Source of the DNA: an uncultured Christensenellaceae bacterium
Lineage (GTDB): Bacteria > Bacillota > Clostridia > Christensenellales > Borkfalkiaceae
Length of the DNA stretch: 64,000 bases
Direction of reading: 5' to 3'
Assembly: GCA_910588695.1 (NCBI GenBank)
Contig: CAJUOV010000010.1
Location: forward strand, 5,640 to 69,639
Part shown: piece after piece, positions 26,576 through 34,400 of the stretch
Position numbering within the stretch: position 1 is the stretch's first letter
Layout: each line of letters opens with the position of its first letter
Notes under the pieces: generated by a model
Told to the model about the DNA's origin: nothing
The model's database searches: none
Seen by the model: only the letters and a program-made list of their open reading frames with translations
Made by a program: the position numbers and the translations under genes

Positions 26576-26604
26576 TTGACAAATTATGGGAAAAGAATTA
26601 TTAT
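26576..26604 (+). promoter_or_regulatory. promoter of pgk
   Basis: TTGACA (26576-26581), 17-base spacer, TATTAT (26599-26604), 33 bases before the start codon. Confidence 0.82.
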
Positions 26605-26637
26605 ATTGTACGGAATTCATTGAAAGGAGAATTTTTT

Positions 26638-27942
26638 ATGAACAAAATGACAGTAAAAGACTTAAAAGACTTAAAGGGCAAGCGCGTTTTGGTGCGCTGC
26701 GACTTTAACGTTCCGATGAAAGACGGCGCGATTACCGACGAAAACCGTATCAACGGCGCGCTGCCCACCATCAAATACCTTATGGACAAGGGCGCGAAAG
26801 TGGTTCTCTGCTCGCATATGGGCAAACCCCACTCCATCTTCTCGGACGAAGTGAAACTCAACAAAAAGGACAAGAAAAAAGTCGACGCAGGCGAGACCAC
26901 GGCGGAAGCGATCATTGAAAAAGCGAAAAAGGACGAGCCCAAAAAACTCACCCTTGCGCCCGTCGCAAAACGTTTGAACGAACTGCTCGGCGGAAAAGTC
27001 GCCTTTGCCAGCGACGTTGTGGGTCCCGACGCGCAGGCAAAAGTCGCCGCTTGCAAAGAGGGCGAATGCGTGCTTCTCGAAAATCTCCGCTTCCATTGGG
27101 AAGAAGAGAAAAAAGACCTCGAATTCTGCAAGAAACTTGCTTCTTTCTGCGATATTTATGTAAACGACGCGTTCGGAACGGCGCACCGCTCCCACGCTTC
27201 CACCGCCGCGATCGTGGAATACGGTCTGGTCAAAACCGCCGTCTGCGGTTTTCTCATCGAAAAAGAGCTCACCGTCATGGCGGACTCCCTCGAACATCCC
27301 CAGCACCCCTTTGTTGCGATCCTCGGCGGCGCGAAAGTTGCAGACAAACTCAACGTCATCTCCAATCTGCTTGAAAAATGCGACACGCTCATCATCGGCG
27401 GCGGAATGGCTTACACCTTTATCAAGGCGCAGGGCGGCAACATCGGCACTTCGCTCGTAGACGAAGAAAAGCTGGACTACTGCAAAGACATGCTGAAAAA
27501 AGCGAAAGAGAACGGCAAAGAGATTCTTCTTCCCGTAGACACCGTCGTAGCAAAGTCCTTCCCCGATCCCATCGACGCCCCCGTCGAAATCAAAACGGTT
27601 TCCTCCATGGAAATCCCCGCGGATATGATGGGACTCGACATCGGCGAAAAGACGAGAGCGCTCTTTGCGGAAAAGGTCAAAACTGCCAAGACGGTCATCT
27701 GGAACGGACCTATGGGCGTCTTCGAGAACCCCACTCTCGCGGCGGGCACGATCGCGGTCGCGGAAGCTCTTGCCGAAGCAAAAGGCACGACGATCGTCGG
27801 AGGCGGCGACTCCGCGGCGGCATGCACGCAGTTCGGATTTGCGGATAAGATCACGCACATCTCTACGGGCGGCGGCGCTTCTCTCGAACTGTTTGAAGGA
27901 AAAGTTCTTCCCGGAATCGCCTGCTTGAACGAAAAGAAGTAA
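26638..27942 (+). CDS. pgk: phosphoglycerate kinase with a lysine-rich insertion
   Basis: Transfers phosphate from 1,3-bisphosphoglycerate to ADP in glycolysis. The 434-residue product has the substrate-binding VLVRCDFNVPM, CSHMGKP, LLENLRFH, the hinge and nucleotide segments GGAKVADK and NGPMGVFE, and the C-terminal GGGDSAAA. Usual bacterial length is about 395; the surplus lies mostly at residues 66-104, between CSHMGKP and LAPVAKRL, where a charged insert (KLNKKDKKKVDAGETTAEAI) replaces a loop of about ten residues. The ATG at 26638 follows AAGGAG; an in-frame ATG at 26620 lacks a ribosome site. Confidence 0.97.
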   Translation: MNKMTVKDLKDLKGKRVLVRCDFNVPMKDGAITDENRINGALPTIKYLMDKGAKVVLCSHMGKPHSIFSDEVKLNKKDKKKVDAGETTAEAIIEKAKKDEPKKLTLAPVAKRLNELLGGKVAFASDVVGPDAQAKVAACKEGECVLLENLRFHWEEEKKDLEFCKKLASFCDIYVNDAFGTAHRSHASTAAIVEYGLVKTAVCGFLIEKELTVMADSLEHPQHPFVAILGGAKVADKLNVISNLLEKCDTLIIGGGMAYTFIKAQGGNIGTSLVDEEKLDYCKDMLKKAKENGKEILLPVDTVVAKSFPDPIDAPVEIKTVSSMEIPADMMGLDIGEKTRALFAEKVKTAKTVIWNGPMGVFENPTLAAGTIAVAEALAEAKGTTIVGGGDSAAACTQFGFADKITHISTGGGASLELFEGKVLPGIACLNEKK

Positions 27943-27953
27943 ATTAAACGCGA

Positions 27954-27993
27954 AAAAACTCCCGTATTAAAAAACGGGAGTTTTTATTTTTTA
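27954..27993 (+). terminator. intrinsic terminator of pgk
   Basis: AAAAACTCCCGT (27954-27965) pairs with ACGGGAGTTTTT (27974-27985), then TATTTTTT. Confidence 0.92.
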
Positions 27994-28058
27994 TCCAATA
28001 AAAAATTTACGGTGATTCAGATTATAAATATTATACTTGCACAAATTATCATTATTGC

Positions 28059-28077
28059 ATATCTGTAAAACAGATAA
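28059..28077. promoter_or_regulatory. operator copy 1 (ATATCT-N7-AGATAA)
   Basis: 19-bp inverted repeat ATATCTGTAAAACAGATAA upstream of the -35 of the first XRE gene. One outer base departs from the palindrome. It lies exactly 49 bp before copy 2. Confidence 0.65.
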
Positions 28078-28080
28078 TGC

Positions 28081-28109
28081 GAGACATTTTGAATTTTTCA
28101 AAATAAAAT
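28081..28109 (+). promoter_or_regulatory. promoter of the first XRE gene, probably leaderless
   Basis: GAGACA (28081-28086), 17-base spacer, TAAAAT (28104-28109). The ATG at 28116 is six bases past the -10, where transcription should begin, and no ribosome site is visible. Confidence 0.6.
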
Positions 28110-28126
28110 ATCTATATGCAAGATAT
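28108..28126. promoter_or_regulatory. operator copy 2 (ATATCT-N7-AGATAT)
   Basis: ATATCTATATGCAAGATAT overlaps the end of the -10 element and the ATG of the first XRE gene, so a bound protein would block polymerase. Same motif as the other three copies. Confidence 0.7.
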
Positions 28127-28334
28127 TGATATGGTGCAAATCGGACGAAGAATCAAAGAACTTCGTCTTTTCAAAAATTGGACGCAAACAGTATTGGCGC
28201 AAAAACTCGGCGTAGCGCAAAACACGCTTTCGCAATATGAAAAGGGAACTGCAAAAACCAGCATCGATATTATAGTAAAGCTGGCGCACGAACTGGAAAC
28301 AACTACCGACTATCTGTTATGCGGAGACCAATAA
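28116..28334 (+). CDS. XRE-family HTH transcriptional regulator (first paralogue)
   Basis: A 72-residue single-domain protein: IGRRIKELRLFKNWTQTVLA, then LGVAQNTLSQYEKGTAKTS as the recognition helix region, and a C-terminal ETTTDYLLCGD. It starts MQDIDMVQIG, the same ten residues as the second paralogue. No ribosome site precedes this ATG; another ATG at 28131 (MVQIGRR) is possible but also lacks one. The promoter and operator arrangement points to autoregulation and a leaderless message. With the second XRE gene and the small divergent gene between them it forms a compact module inserted between pgk and tpiA. Confidence 0.88.
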   Translation: MQDIDMVQIGRRIKELRLFKNWTQTVLAQKLGVAQNTLSQYEKGTAKTSIDIIVKLAHELETTTDYLLCGDQ

Positions 28335-28355
28335 ATTTTATTTCGGATTGACAAT

Positions 28356-28634
28356 TTATTCGTCGATCCCCTCTTCCGTCACTTCTTTCATGAGTTTTAC
28401 TCCGAATTTCAGCCCCGCCTGAAAGCAGGCTCTTCCCCATTCCGACTGTAAATTCAGATCCGCCTCAATAAGTTGATTCAATTTTTGTGCGCATTCATCC
28501 GTTAACATATTATTTAATTCTTTACTGCAATCAGACGCTTCTTTCAAGAGCCGCTTATAGTCTGCTCCGCACTCCGAATCATGAATTTCATCGGTAATCG
28601 AAAAATATATTGTATCGATCAATGAATTTTTCAT
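28356..28634 (-). CDS. small acidic protein, possibly DUF6809-like
   Basis: 92 residues, soluble and helical, with no recognised catalytic motif: MKNSLIDTIYFSITDEI, a middle KRLLKEASDCSKELNN, and a C-terminal ACFQAGLKFGVKLMKEV. The layout (short N-terminal helix, central coiled region, then F-x-x-G-x-x-x-G-x-x-L) resembles DUF6809-type proteins that occur beside XRE regulators in Clostridia; I cannot confirm the assignment. A GGAGG lies five bases before the ATG. It is divergent from the second XRE gene, and its consensus promoter carries an operator in its spacer. It converges on the first XRE gene. Confidence 0.75.
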   Translation of the reverse strand: MKNSLIDTIYFSITDEIHDSECGADYKRLLKEASDCSKELNNMLTDECAQKLNQLIEADLNLQSEWGRACFQAGLKFGVKLMKEVTEEGIDE

Positions 28635-28661
28635 TTTTTCCTCCGTTTATAATTTATTTTT

Positions 28662-28690
28662 ATTATATATCTGCTTGGCAGATATGTCAA
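28662..28690 (-). promoter_or_regulatory. consensus promoter of the small divergent gene, with operator in the spacer
   Basis: Minus strand TTGACA (28685-28690), exactly 17 bases, TATAAT (28662-28667): a perfect sigma-A promoter. The spacer is filled by operator copy 3. Confidence 0.88.
28667..28685. promoter_or_regulatory. operator copy 3 (perfect ATATCTGC/GCAGATAT palindrome)
   Basis: ATATCTGCTTGGCAGATAT, eight perfect base pairs per arm around three bases. It occupies the spacer of the minus-strand promoter and also lies just upstream of the plus-strand XRE promoter, 49 bp before copy 4. Confidence 0.78.
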
Positions 28691-28717
28691 GACAATTTCG
28701 ACTTTTATGAATAAAAT
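28689..28717 (+). promoter_or_regulatory. promoter of the second XRE gene, probably leaderless
   Basis: AAGACA (28689-28694), 17-base spacer, TAAAAT (28712-28717); the ATG at 28724 is six bases past the -10. Same geometry as the first paralogue. Confidence 0.6.
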
Positions 28718-28734
28718 ATCTGTATGCAAGATAT
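28716..28734. promoter_or_regulatory. operator copy 4 (ATATCT-N7-AGATAT)
   Basis: ATATCTGTATGCAAGATAT spans the -10 edge and the start codon of the second XRE gene, in the same place as copy 2 in the first. Confidence 0.7.
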
Positions 28735-28951
28735 CGACATGGTACAAATCGGTCAACGCATAAAAGAGTTACGAACCGAGCATAAATTATCGCAAGCGGA
28801 TTTGGCAAAAGAAATCGGCATAGCGCAAAACACGCTTTCGCAATATGAAAACGGCATTGTAAAAGCGGGCATCGAAATCATCGTAAAATTGGCGCAAACA
28901 TTCAAAACATCAACGGATTATATTTTACTCGGAGACGAAAAATTCTATTAA
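28724..28951 (+). CDS. XRE-family HTH transcriptional regulator (second paralogue)
   Basis: 75 residues: MQDIDMVQIGQRIKELRTEH, helices 2-3 as LSQADLAKEIGIAQNTLSQY, and a C-terminal TSTDYILLGDEKFY. It is closely related to the first paralogue, sharing the first ten residues and IAQNTLSQYE, but the recognition surface differs (NGIVKAG against KGTAKTS). Its upstream region is a diverged copy of that of the first paralogue. No separate effector domain, so regulation probably depends on concentration or a partner, perhaps the small protein encoded divergently. Leaderless start as described for its promoter. Confidence 0.88.
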   Translation: MQDIDMVQIGQRIKELRTEHKLSQADLAKEIGIAQNTLSQYENGIVKAGIEIIVKLAQTFKTSTDYILLGDEKFY

Positions 28952-28991
28952 ATCAAACTTTACGCATTACGCAAAATTATCGGTAAACCCG

Positions 28992-29020
28992 TTGCAATTC
29001 CTTTATAATCGTGTTATAAT
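28992..29020 (+). promoter_or_regulatory. promoter of tpiA
   Basis: TTGCAA (28992-28997), 17-base spacer, TATAAT (29015-29020), 33 bases before the start codon. Confidence 0.82.
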
Positions 29021-29053
29021 ACTCAAAGAAATATTTAACAGGAGAATCAATTT

Positions 29054-29800
29054 ATGAGAACACCCATCATTGCAGGGAACTGGAAAATGAACAACACCGC
29101 GAGCGAGGGCGTCGCGCTCGCAAACGCATTAAAGCCGCTGGTCAAAAATGCCGACTGCGAAATCGCGGTCTGCGTTCCCGCGATCGACATTCCCGCCCTG
29201 TCCGAAGCGCTGAAAGGCAGCAATATCGCGCTCGGCGCGCAGAATGTGCACTTCGCGGAAAAAGGCGCGTTCACGGGAGAGATTTCCGCGAACATGCTCA
29301 AAGAGTACGGCGTGAAATACGTAATCATCGGGCACAGCGAACGCCGTCAATATTTCGGAGAAACAGATGAAACGGTAAACAAGCGCACGCTTACGGCGCT
29401 TGCCGCAGGGCTCGTGCCCATCGTATGCGTAGGCGAAAGCCTTGAAGAACGCGAAACGGGCAAGACGGAATCCGTACTCGACAAACAGCTTGCAGACGGT
29501 CTGAAAGGAATCGAAAACCTTGCCGACATCGTGATTGCTTACGAACCCGTTTGGGCGATCGGCACCGGCAGAACTGCGACGAGCGAGCAGGCGAACGAAA
29601 CGATCGGCTATATCCGCAAAAAGCTCGGCGAACTCTTTTGTCCCAAATGCGCGGAGAAAGTGCGCATTCAGTACGGCGGAAGCATGAACGCGGGCAACTG
29701 CAAAGACCTCATGGCGATGAGCGAGATCGACGGCGGACTGATCGGCGGCGCTTCTCTCAAAGCGAATGACTTTGCGGCGATCGTAAACTATAACAAATAA
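29054..29800 (+). CDS. tpiA: triosephosphate isomerase
   Basis: Interconverts dihydroxyacetone phosphate and glyceraldehyde-3-phosphate. The 248-residue product has the catalytic Lys in AGNWKMN, the catalytic His in IIGHSERR, the catalytic Glu in AYEPVWAIGTG and phosphate-binding loops IQYGGSM and GGLIGGASL. Normal length. AGGAGA ribosome site; own promoter and terminator. Downstream of pgk in the canonical glycolytic order, but separated from it by the XRE module. Confidence 0.98.
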   Translation: MRTPIIAGNWKMNNTASEGVALANALKPLVKNADCEIAVCVPAIDIPALSEALKGSNIALGAQNVHFAEKGAFTGEISANMLKEYGVKYVIIGHSERRQYFGETDETVNKRTLTALAAGLVPIVCVGESLEERETGKTESVLDKQLADGLKGIENLADIVIAYEPVWAIGTGRTATSEQANETIGYIRKKLGELFCPKCAEKVRIQYGGSMNAGNCKDLMAMSEIDGGLIGGASLKANDFAAIVNYNK

Positions 29801-29812
29801 TCGTGAATTTAT

Positions 29813-29842
29813 CGGCGCGGAAATAACCGCGCCGTCTTTATT
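29813..29842 (+). terminator. terminator of tpiA
   Basis: CGGCGCGG (29813-29820) pairs with CCGCGCCG (29827-29834), followed by TCTTTATT. Confidence 0.8.
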
Positions 29843-29843
29843 G

Positions 29844-29875
29844 AAAAGAGCATTGCCGCGCGGCAATGCTCTTTT
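29844..29875. terminator. convergent, bidirectional terminator
   Basis: A perfect 32-base palindrome, AAAAGAGCATTGCCGC and its complement, with T-runs on both strands. It ends the minus-strand operon and backs up the tpiA terminator. Confidence 0.9.
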
Positions 29876-29878
29876 GGC

Positions 29879-31498
29879 TTATTCTTTTTTGTCGTCTCCG
29901 GCGACGGCGACTTCGGGTTCCGCATCCGTCTGCGGTATTTCGGTAGCCTCGGATTTTTCCGGTTTCGCCTGCGGTTTTCTGCTCTTCGGCGCAGGCTTTT
30001 TCTGCGGCAACTTTTTGGGCGCAGACTCGTTTTCGACCTTTTCCTGCGGCTTAACCGCCTCAACAGTCTCTTCTTTAACCTCTTCCGCCTGAACCGCACT
30101 CTCCTGCGGCTTTACGGCTTCTGCGGGTTCTTTGGGTTTTACTGCCGCGGGTTGCGCCTTTTCCGACGCGATCTCCTCTTTCTCCGCGCCGCGGAACTTA
30201 AACGGAGCCTTTTTAACGACTTTGATCAAATTCTTTGAAATCAGGTTATTGGTGGAGACGTAAGGTACCGAATAATCGACCGCCTTGCGCTCGGTCTTAG
30301 TAAGCCCGAATTCCGCAAAAACCATATCGATCAACTCCTTGGCGTACTGCATTTTACGCGTACCGTTTACGCGGTACAGGCAAGGCGTTTTATTGTTCTT
30401 GTTTCGCTCGCCGAGATTTTCGACCTTATATTTAGTCTTTTTGTACTTTTCGGGATCGGCGGCAAGACAAAGGCACAGCGTTTTTCCGCGCACCATCACG
30501 CTCGCAACGCACACCTTTCCGCTGAGGTACGCTTCGCGTTTCCAACTCGACTTGTCAACCACTCCGCTGTAAGACAGCAGGTAGTTTTTGAGCTCGGAAT
30601 AATCGTTTTTCAGCGCGTCGTTTGCCTGAATGATCTTCGCCGTAAAGCTGCGGTTGTAAGAAATTCCCTTTTTCGCAGCGGCAGCATCCGCATAATCGGG
30701 TTCCGCGTCGCCCACGATCTTGATAAGTTTGTTCTTGACCAACACTTCGGTAGATTTATAGGGAAGCGTAAAGTCCTCGTTCTTATAGTCTGCCATGCGC
30801 TTCACGCCCATGTCGTCCATAATAAAATCGACGAGTTCTTTGGCGTATCCGACTTTGCGGTCGCTTTTCAGACGGTACATGGTGGGGAACTTGGCGTGTT
30901 TGTTCCGCTCGGAAAGATCGTCCACTTTGTACTTGGTTCCCTCAAACAGAGCGGGATCGGCGGCAAGGCACATGCACAACGTTTTCCCGCGGACCATAAA
31001 GCTGGCAACGTTCGTTCTGCCTCTGCGGAATACCTCGTGCCGCCAAGTGACGGCGCCCTTGACTCCCGAAAACGAGAGAATGTAATTTTTGAGCTCGGAA
31101 TAATATCCTTTGAAATCGTTGCTCGCCTGCGTGATCCTTGCCGTAAAACTGCGGTTGTAACGCAGAACTTTACCCGTTTCCTCTTCGACTTCTTCTTCGA
31201 CTGCGTCGCCCTCGTCTACGAGAATGGCAACCTCTTCCGCCTCGTCCGTCGGCTCCTCTTCCGCCTCGTCTGCGCCGTAGTCGAAATTACCCTCTCGCAT
31301 GAGTTGGAGTTTGGAAAGCAACGATTCACGCTTTTTCTGCAATTCGAGATCGTGGAGCTTGCGCTCGCCGCGTTTGTGCATAAAGTAAGCAAGCACCACG
31401 TCGCCCGCAACGATCAACGCAAGAAGGATCGATACGATCACGATTCCCGCGATCTGGGAGGGAGAAAATATCTGAACCATCAACGAATTCGTAAACAT
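29879..31498 (-). CDS. membrane-anchored protein with two copies of an uncharacterised RSF/YYSELKN domain
   Basis: 539 residues. One N-terminal membrane helix (about 14-38) with a short outside or lumenal start and a basic HKRGERK after it, so the bulk is probably cytoplasmic. An acidic linker follows (72-110). Two homologous domains, residues 113-262 and 281-428, share YNRSFTA+I-Q, the YSELKNY-LS-SGV core, VRGKTLC-CLAADP and AKEL-D. A Lys/Pro/Glu-rich low-complexity tail completes the protein. The same domain ends the 1910-residue protein at 14902-20634. The start lies one base after the stop of the giant surface-protein gene, so the two form an operon. I know no function for the domain. Confidence 0.85.
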   Translation of the reverse strand: MFTNSLMVQIFSPSQIAGIVIVSILLALIVAGDVVLAYFMHKRGERKLHDLELQKKRESLLSKLQLMREGNFDYGADEAEEEPTDEAEEVAILVDEGDAVEEEVEEETGKVLRYNRSFTARITQASNDFKGYYSELKNYILSFSGVKGAVTWRHEVFRRGRTNVASFMVRGKTLCMCLAADPALFEGTKYKVDDLSERNKHAKFPTMYRLKSDRKVGYAKELVDFIMDDMGVKRMADYKNEDFTLPYKSTEVLVKNKLIKIVGDAEPDYADAAAAKKGISYNRSFTAKIIQANDALKNDYSELKNYLLSYSGVVDKSSWKREAYLSGKVCVASVMVRGKTLCLCLAADPEKYKKTKYKVENLGERNKNNKTPCLYRVNGTRKMQYAKELIDMVFAEFGLTKTERKAVDYSVPYVSTNNLISKNLIKVVKKAPFKFRGAEKEEIASEKAQPAAVKPKEPAEAVKPQESAVQAEEVKEETVEAVKPQEKVENESAPKKLPQKKPAPKSRKPQAKPEKSEATEIPQTDAEPEVAVAGDDKKE

Positions 31499-31499
31499 C

Positions 31500-34400
31500 T
31501 TATACTCCCTCCTTAGCGTTCTCGTTCTGTTGCGCTTTTTGCCGTTCGGCTTTTTTCTTTTTGTAGTAGAAGAACCCCTGTACTCCGCCTACGACCGCCG
31601 CCGCGCAGACAAGCGCCGACAGCACGCTGATAACCGCAATGAATACGGTATCCGCTCCGACGACGTGCCACTCGAACGAAAGACTTTCCGTCGAGCCGTC
31701 CGCCCATTCGTAGTTATCGGTATCGATGAGCGATACGGTGGCAGTAAAGGTTCCGCCGTATCCCGAAGTATTGTTTTCGATCTTCATAATCGATGAATCG
31801 AATCCCACGGGATAGTACGCGAGTTCCTGACCGTTGACGATGAGCGTCGCGTCGTTGTGCGTGGGAGCCGCAAGTTTTTTACGGCTGATCGTCCAGCTGA
31901 GGAGCGCGTTTCCGCTCTCGTCGAGGGAAGTTCCCTCCGACCAGATATAGTTGTTGCCGTTCACAAGCGTGACCGTTACATAATAAGTTCCCGCATTCGT
32001 CGCAATCACTTTGATCAGATTGCCGTTCACGATCATCGTACCCTCTTCGTAACGGATGTACATGAGCGTCGAATCGTAATTTAATACATCCGCCTGCATT
32101 GCAACGCCCGTATAGACGTTATTCTGTCCGTACCCTTCGGTGATAATATTGAGCGTCGGAGCGGAAATCGCCTTGGGCGTGATTTCAAACTTCACCGCAG
32201 AACTGACGAAACGCTCGTAATCGGAAGTCCCCTCCACGACCGCGCGCACCCAATATTCGCCCGCATCCGAGCCGACGGGCGCAGCCGTCGTATAGCCTTC
32301 TTCCCGATCGTTCGAGTACTCAAACGTGACCGTACCGAATTTTGCGTTCGCAGTGGGAAGATTGCTTTCGGAGTAGTCGCCGTAAACCCAGCCCTCGATC
32401 TCGATTCCGTCGACGAGCGCGTTGAATCCGCGCGACACCGTATAGGTCAGCGTGCGTACCGCGCCCTCTACCGATTTCCACTTTGTGCTCTCGGGACGTT
32501 TGAGCGTAAGTTCGATCGTATAAGCCACGCCCGCGCGGTTCCATTCGCCGATGTAGTCGATTTCGAACATATCGCGTGCAAACGCGTCGTCTTTGATGTA
32601 ATCGACCTCCGGCTTTTTGATGACCGTATCGAAGTAAACGACCTCCCAAACGATGAGATCCGCATCGAGCACGGTCTGTCTGATGACGAACAAACCGGAT
32701 ACAGGAGTCGCAAGCGCGTAATTGCTGTCGCCGGCAACATACACGGAGACGATATGCTCGCCCGCCGCCGTAGGCACCCCGTCGGAGCCTGCGTAGACAA
32801 ACAGGAATCCTGCGAGCTCCTCTTCCGTGAGCGCGAGCTTAACCGCACCGTCGTAGACGCCCGTAACAGAAGGCAGCACCGCCGCCGTACCGTATTCGTA
32901 ACCGCCCCAATCCGCTTCGACCCGAACAGGCAGTTTATTGATCGTATAAACGCCGTTCGTAACGGAGAGCGCATAGTTCGCAAGCTCGGATGCGGAGAGC
33001 CTGATTTCATATCTGTCCGCATCGGACGAACTTGTCGCATCGGTCACGAGCATGGTTTTCAGTTCCGCAATCAATGCGGCTTCGTCGTCGCCCTGCACCA
33101 CGCCGCGAAGAGATACCGTCGCCGCCGAAAGATTCAACTCGCGTTTATACAGCGATTGAGCGTTGTTTCCGATCGTGACGTAAAGTCTCTCCTTATTTAC
33201 GGTAAACGTTCCCGTCAGCGATTCGATCGTGTAGTTTGTCGCCTCTGCGCTCATGGTGAGCGAATAATTTCTTACCTGCCACAAGCCGCTCTCGGGCGCA
33301 TCCGTTACCGTATACTCGATATTTTTGAGATCGCGCATGAGCATCTGCTCGGTGTCCCCGTTCACAAGCCCGCGGATAACCGTATAGACGTTCATGGAAT
33401 AATCCGTTCCGCTGAATGTATCGCCGTAGACCATCGAGCCGCTCGGATCGAGCGTGAGAACCACCTTTGTGATTTCAAACGCACGGTCGACGGTAGCCGT
33501 GTTATAGTTCCCTTCCGGCGAGCTGCCCGTCGCACGAACCCAATATTTGCCCGCATTGACGGGAAGTCCCATCGTCCAGCGCGCGTTAGCGTCGGGGTTC
33601 GTCTCCCCTTCCGCGCGCGCCGTATAAGCGTATGCCACGTTGATATTGTAGCTGTACTTCTGCGGATTGGCGGCAAGCGAATAATTCTCCGCATAAGCTA
33701 CCGTAGACAGACTGTCGTTCCACGCCATCGTATTGTCGTCAGCGGGTCTGATTGCCCAGACAAGATCCACGTTATCCGTCGACTTGTCGTCCGCCCATAC
33801 GTAGTTCGCGGAATCGGTCAACGCGATTCTGATCGCATACTCGCCCTTGCCCGTCGCAAAGAGCTTCATTACGCCGTCCGCAAGGGACGCCTGAACACCC
33901 GCGCTCACGATCTGCATTGCCGAGGCAAGGTAATTTTCAATCTCTCCCTCGATGCTTCCCGAGCCGTTTTTCTCCGCGTAAACGTAAGATTCGGCGTCTT
34001 TGATCACAGGCTTATTCAACTCTTTCTTTGCGATTTCAAAGTAATAATATACGGGCTCGGCGGCATAGTACACGTCGGGCGAAGTCTGCCCCGCATAGCG
34101 GGCGCGAACAAGATATCTGCCCGCGTTGCTCACGACCGCGCTCCACTGCGTATTGTCATACCAGCCGTCGACCGAGGTATACACCCGATCGAGCTGAGTT
34201 CCCTCGGGCGCGGTTGCAACCACGTAATCGAACATAACGACCGCGCCGCTCACAAGCGCGCCGCTCGACGTAAGTTTGACTTGCGCCTTGGGCTCTTTCG
34301 CGTCTTCGCTGTAAATCCAGCTTCCCATTCCGTCCGTGATAAATTCGATCCGCGTGGTCTGGTTACTTCCGAGCGCAACCGTAAAGCTGGTTACGCGCTG

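Noticed and set aside
26671..27858. 395-residue minus-strand open frame
   Set aside because: Antisense shadow of pgk.
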